Below, one piece after another: positions 63,098 through 64,000 of a stretch of DNA of 64,000 bases. Source of the DNA: Actinomadura alba (GTDB taxonomy: Bacteria; Actinomycetota; Actinomycetes; Streptosporangiales; Streptosporangiaceae). Position numbers and translations under genes: made by a program. Where the stretch lies: NCBI RefSeq assembly GCF_014323705.1, contig NZ_JABVEC010000022.1, positions 62,001 through 126,000 of the forward strand, in the 5' to 3' direction. Within the stretch, counting starts at the first letter, position 1. Each line of letters begins with the position of its first letter. The notes beneath the pieces were generated by a model, which saw nothing but the letters and a program-made list of their open reading frames with translations, searched no databases and was not told the DNA's origin.

Positions 63098-63137
63098 CTC
63101 CGTGTATAGATAGATGTCAAATTAGATGCATGTCTAA
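63098..63137. promoter_or_regulatory. ArsR operator region over the arsR start codon
   Basis: A sharply AT-rich 40-base patch holds two related units, TAGATAGATGTC and TTAGATGCATGTC, and the imperfect dyad TTAGATGCATGTCTAA (63122-63137). The arsR ATG (63130-63132) lies inside that dyad, so the message would be leaderless and ArsR would cover its own start. It also lies between arsR and arsI, allowing control of both. Confidence 0.65.
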
Positions 63138-63495
63138 GTTGCTGGATGTTGAGGACGTCTCCGCGTCGGCGTGCTGCGCGCCGCTCAGCGGCCCGGTGAT
63201 GGGCGAGGAGGAGGCGGCCGAACTGGCGAAGGTGTTCAAGGCGCTGGCCGATCCCGTGCGGTTGCGGCTGGTGAACCTGATCGCCTCGGGACCGGGCGGC
63301 GAGGTGTGCGTGTGCGATCTGACCGGGGCGTTCGAGCTGACCGCGCCGACGATCTCCCACCATCTGAAGGTGCTGCGCCAGGCCGGACTGATCGAGGGCG
63401 AGCGACGCGGGACCTGGGTGTACTACCGGGTGATCCCCGAAGCGCTGACCCGGCTGTCCGGCTTGTTTGCGCTGCCCGCTCTCACCTCGGCCTGA
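63130..63495 (+). CDS. arsR: ArsR-family arsenite-responsive repressor, Corynebacterium type
   Basis: This 121-residue winged-helix repressor carries N-terminal Cys15-Cys16 ('SACCAPLSG') and Cys60/Cys62 in 'EVCVCDLTGAF'. The CgArsR1 arrangement uses the same C15-C16 pair with a third cysteine further on to bind As(III). Helix-turn-helix 'LTAPTISHHLKVLRQAGLIEGERRGTWVYY' binds DNA. As(III) or Sb(III) releases it, opening arsI and itself. ATG at 63130 is chosen because it gives exactly the C15/C16 numbering and lies in the operator dyad. Confidence 0.9.
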   Translation: MSKLLDVEDVSASACCAPLSGPVMGEEEAAELAKVFKALADPVRLRLVNLIASGPGGEVCVCDLTGAFELTAPTISHHLKVLRQAGLIEGERRGTWVYYRVIPEALTRLSGLFALPALTSA

Positions 63496-63687
63496 CCGAC
63501 ACCCGAATGCGCGGCCATGGCGGTCACCGGACGGTCACCGGCGCGTGGTGACCAGTGCGCGGCCGGCGGCGCGGGCCTGCTTGCGGAGCCGGGTCAGGAC
63601 GTGGCGGGTGTCGGCGCCGACGCCGTGCGTACCTGCTGCCCGCCCACCGGCCGATAAGACCGGAACGCCGTACCGTACGGCTGCTGA
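63496..63687. other. Spacer between arsR and the aquaporin gene
   Basis: About 190 bases without a supported gene. One minus-strand frame ends 'VLTRLRKQARAAGRALVTTRR' and could be the tail of a lost gene such as an arsenate reductase or unrelated protein; too short to name. Confidence 0.35.
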
Positions 63688-64000
63688 TCAGCGCCGCACG
63701 AGCACCCGGCCCGGGTAGAAGATCAGCACCAGCGCCGCGCCGATGGCCGCGCCTGCCAGCTGGGCGATCACGAAGCCGGGGACGGAGGCGGGCGCGATCC
63801 CGGCGAAGGTGTCGCTGAACGCGCGGCCGATCGTGACGGCGGGGTTGGCGAAGGACGTCGAACTGGTGAACCAGTAAGCCGCGCCGATGTAGGCGCCGAC
63901 CGCGGGCGCGGCCAGTGCGGTCCGTTCTGTGCGGACCAGCGAGAAGATCAGGATGATCAGCCCGAGGGTGGCCACGACCTCGCCGAGCCACAGGTGCGCC
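63688..64000 (-). CDS. Aquaporin-family channel of the arsenic cluster (C-terminal part; gene runs off the window)
   Basis: The last 103 residues of an MIP-family channel are visible: 'AHLWLGEVVATLGLIILIFSLVRTERTALAAPAVGAYIGAAYWFTSSTSFANPAVTIGRAF', in outline, with the second NPA motif in 'FANPAVTIGR', then 'SVPGFVIAQLAGAAIGAALVLIFYP' as the final helix. The first half lies beyond base 64000. In actinobacterial and rhizobial ars operons such aquaporins (AqpS type) let As(III) produced inside flow out down its gradient; that role is probable here because arsR and arsI are adjacent and the ACR3 pump is broken. Confidence 0.83.
   Translation of the reverse strand, partial: AHLWLGEVVATLGLIILIFSLVRTERTALAAPAVGAYIGAAYWFTSSTSFANPAVTIGRAFSDTFAGIAPASVPGFVIAQLAGAAIGAALVLIFYPGRVLVRR

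Overview
The window is chromosomal DNA of a high-GC filamentous-type actinomycete. The evidence is uniformly GC-rich third codon positions, frequent GTG starts with AGGAG-like ribosome sites, several XRE(DUF5753)/DUF397 pairs, an actinobacterial SecA2, a perfect CebR-type box and a Corynebacterium-type ArsR. A Streptosporangiales/Thermomonosporaceae-like genome fits best; this is an inference, because no rRNA or tRNA gene is present to place it.

Layout. 1-5.9 kb: end of a K+/H+ antiporter operon, SRPBCC protein, fructosamine-kinase-type kinase, small genes, methyltransferase and a MOCOS-like cysteine desulfurase. 5.9-14.7 kb: an accessory graveyard holding a shattered LuxR/ATPase regulator, an APH fragment, IS110 and ISL3 transposase pieces, the C-terminus of a tyrosine integrase and att-like repeats, with intact small genes between them (lipoprotein, membrane proteins, DUF5997 plus a LysR-effector-domain protein). 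14.7-31 kb: metabolic and secreted proteins, including a DUF4303-WD40 fusion, aldehyde dehydrogenase, ketopantoate-reductase family, pseudouridine catabolism (psuG-psuK), CE7 esterase, SGNH lipase, a secreted Cys-rich cationic peptide, tartrate dehydrogenase family, TetR/DUF4267, and a Tat-exported PHP metallohydrolase with a His-rich leader behind a Zur-like box. 31-38 kb: LRV/HEAT protein, XRE-DUF397 pair, MazF-RHH toxin-antitoxin and secA2, with two displaced copies of the secA2 3' end. 38-49.7 kb: TetR-controlled heterodimeric ABC exporter, GNAT-pirin, a deoC/aldehyde dehydrogenase operon, and a CebR-boxed GH12 cellulase. 49.7-60.5 kb: kinase, WD40, PadR-GyrI, NUDIX, a receiver/thioredoxin-reductase-like fusion with its cNMP-binding histidine kinase, GNAT, and a second DUF397 set. 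60.9-64 kb: a metal-resistance island (unknown-MerR-MerT/F-like; ArsI, ArsR, aquaporin) carrying an ACR3 efflux relic.

Two themes stand out. First, gene decay: about fifteen relics are recognisable, and many are internal deletions that keep both ends of a gene (ArsR, LuxR-ATPase, SDR, sugar-ABC ATPase, XRE). Second, unusually readable control sites: a 34-bp perfect palindrome that includes the padR start codon, paired TetR operators, a CebR box, a Zur-like box and an ArsR operator over its start codon. The best candidate for an undescribed system is the Zur-boxed two-gene unit at 28.8-31.3 kb, an exported PHP metallohydrolase translationally coupled to an unknown protein ending in CCxxH.
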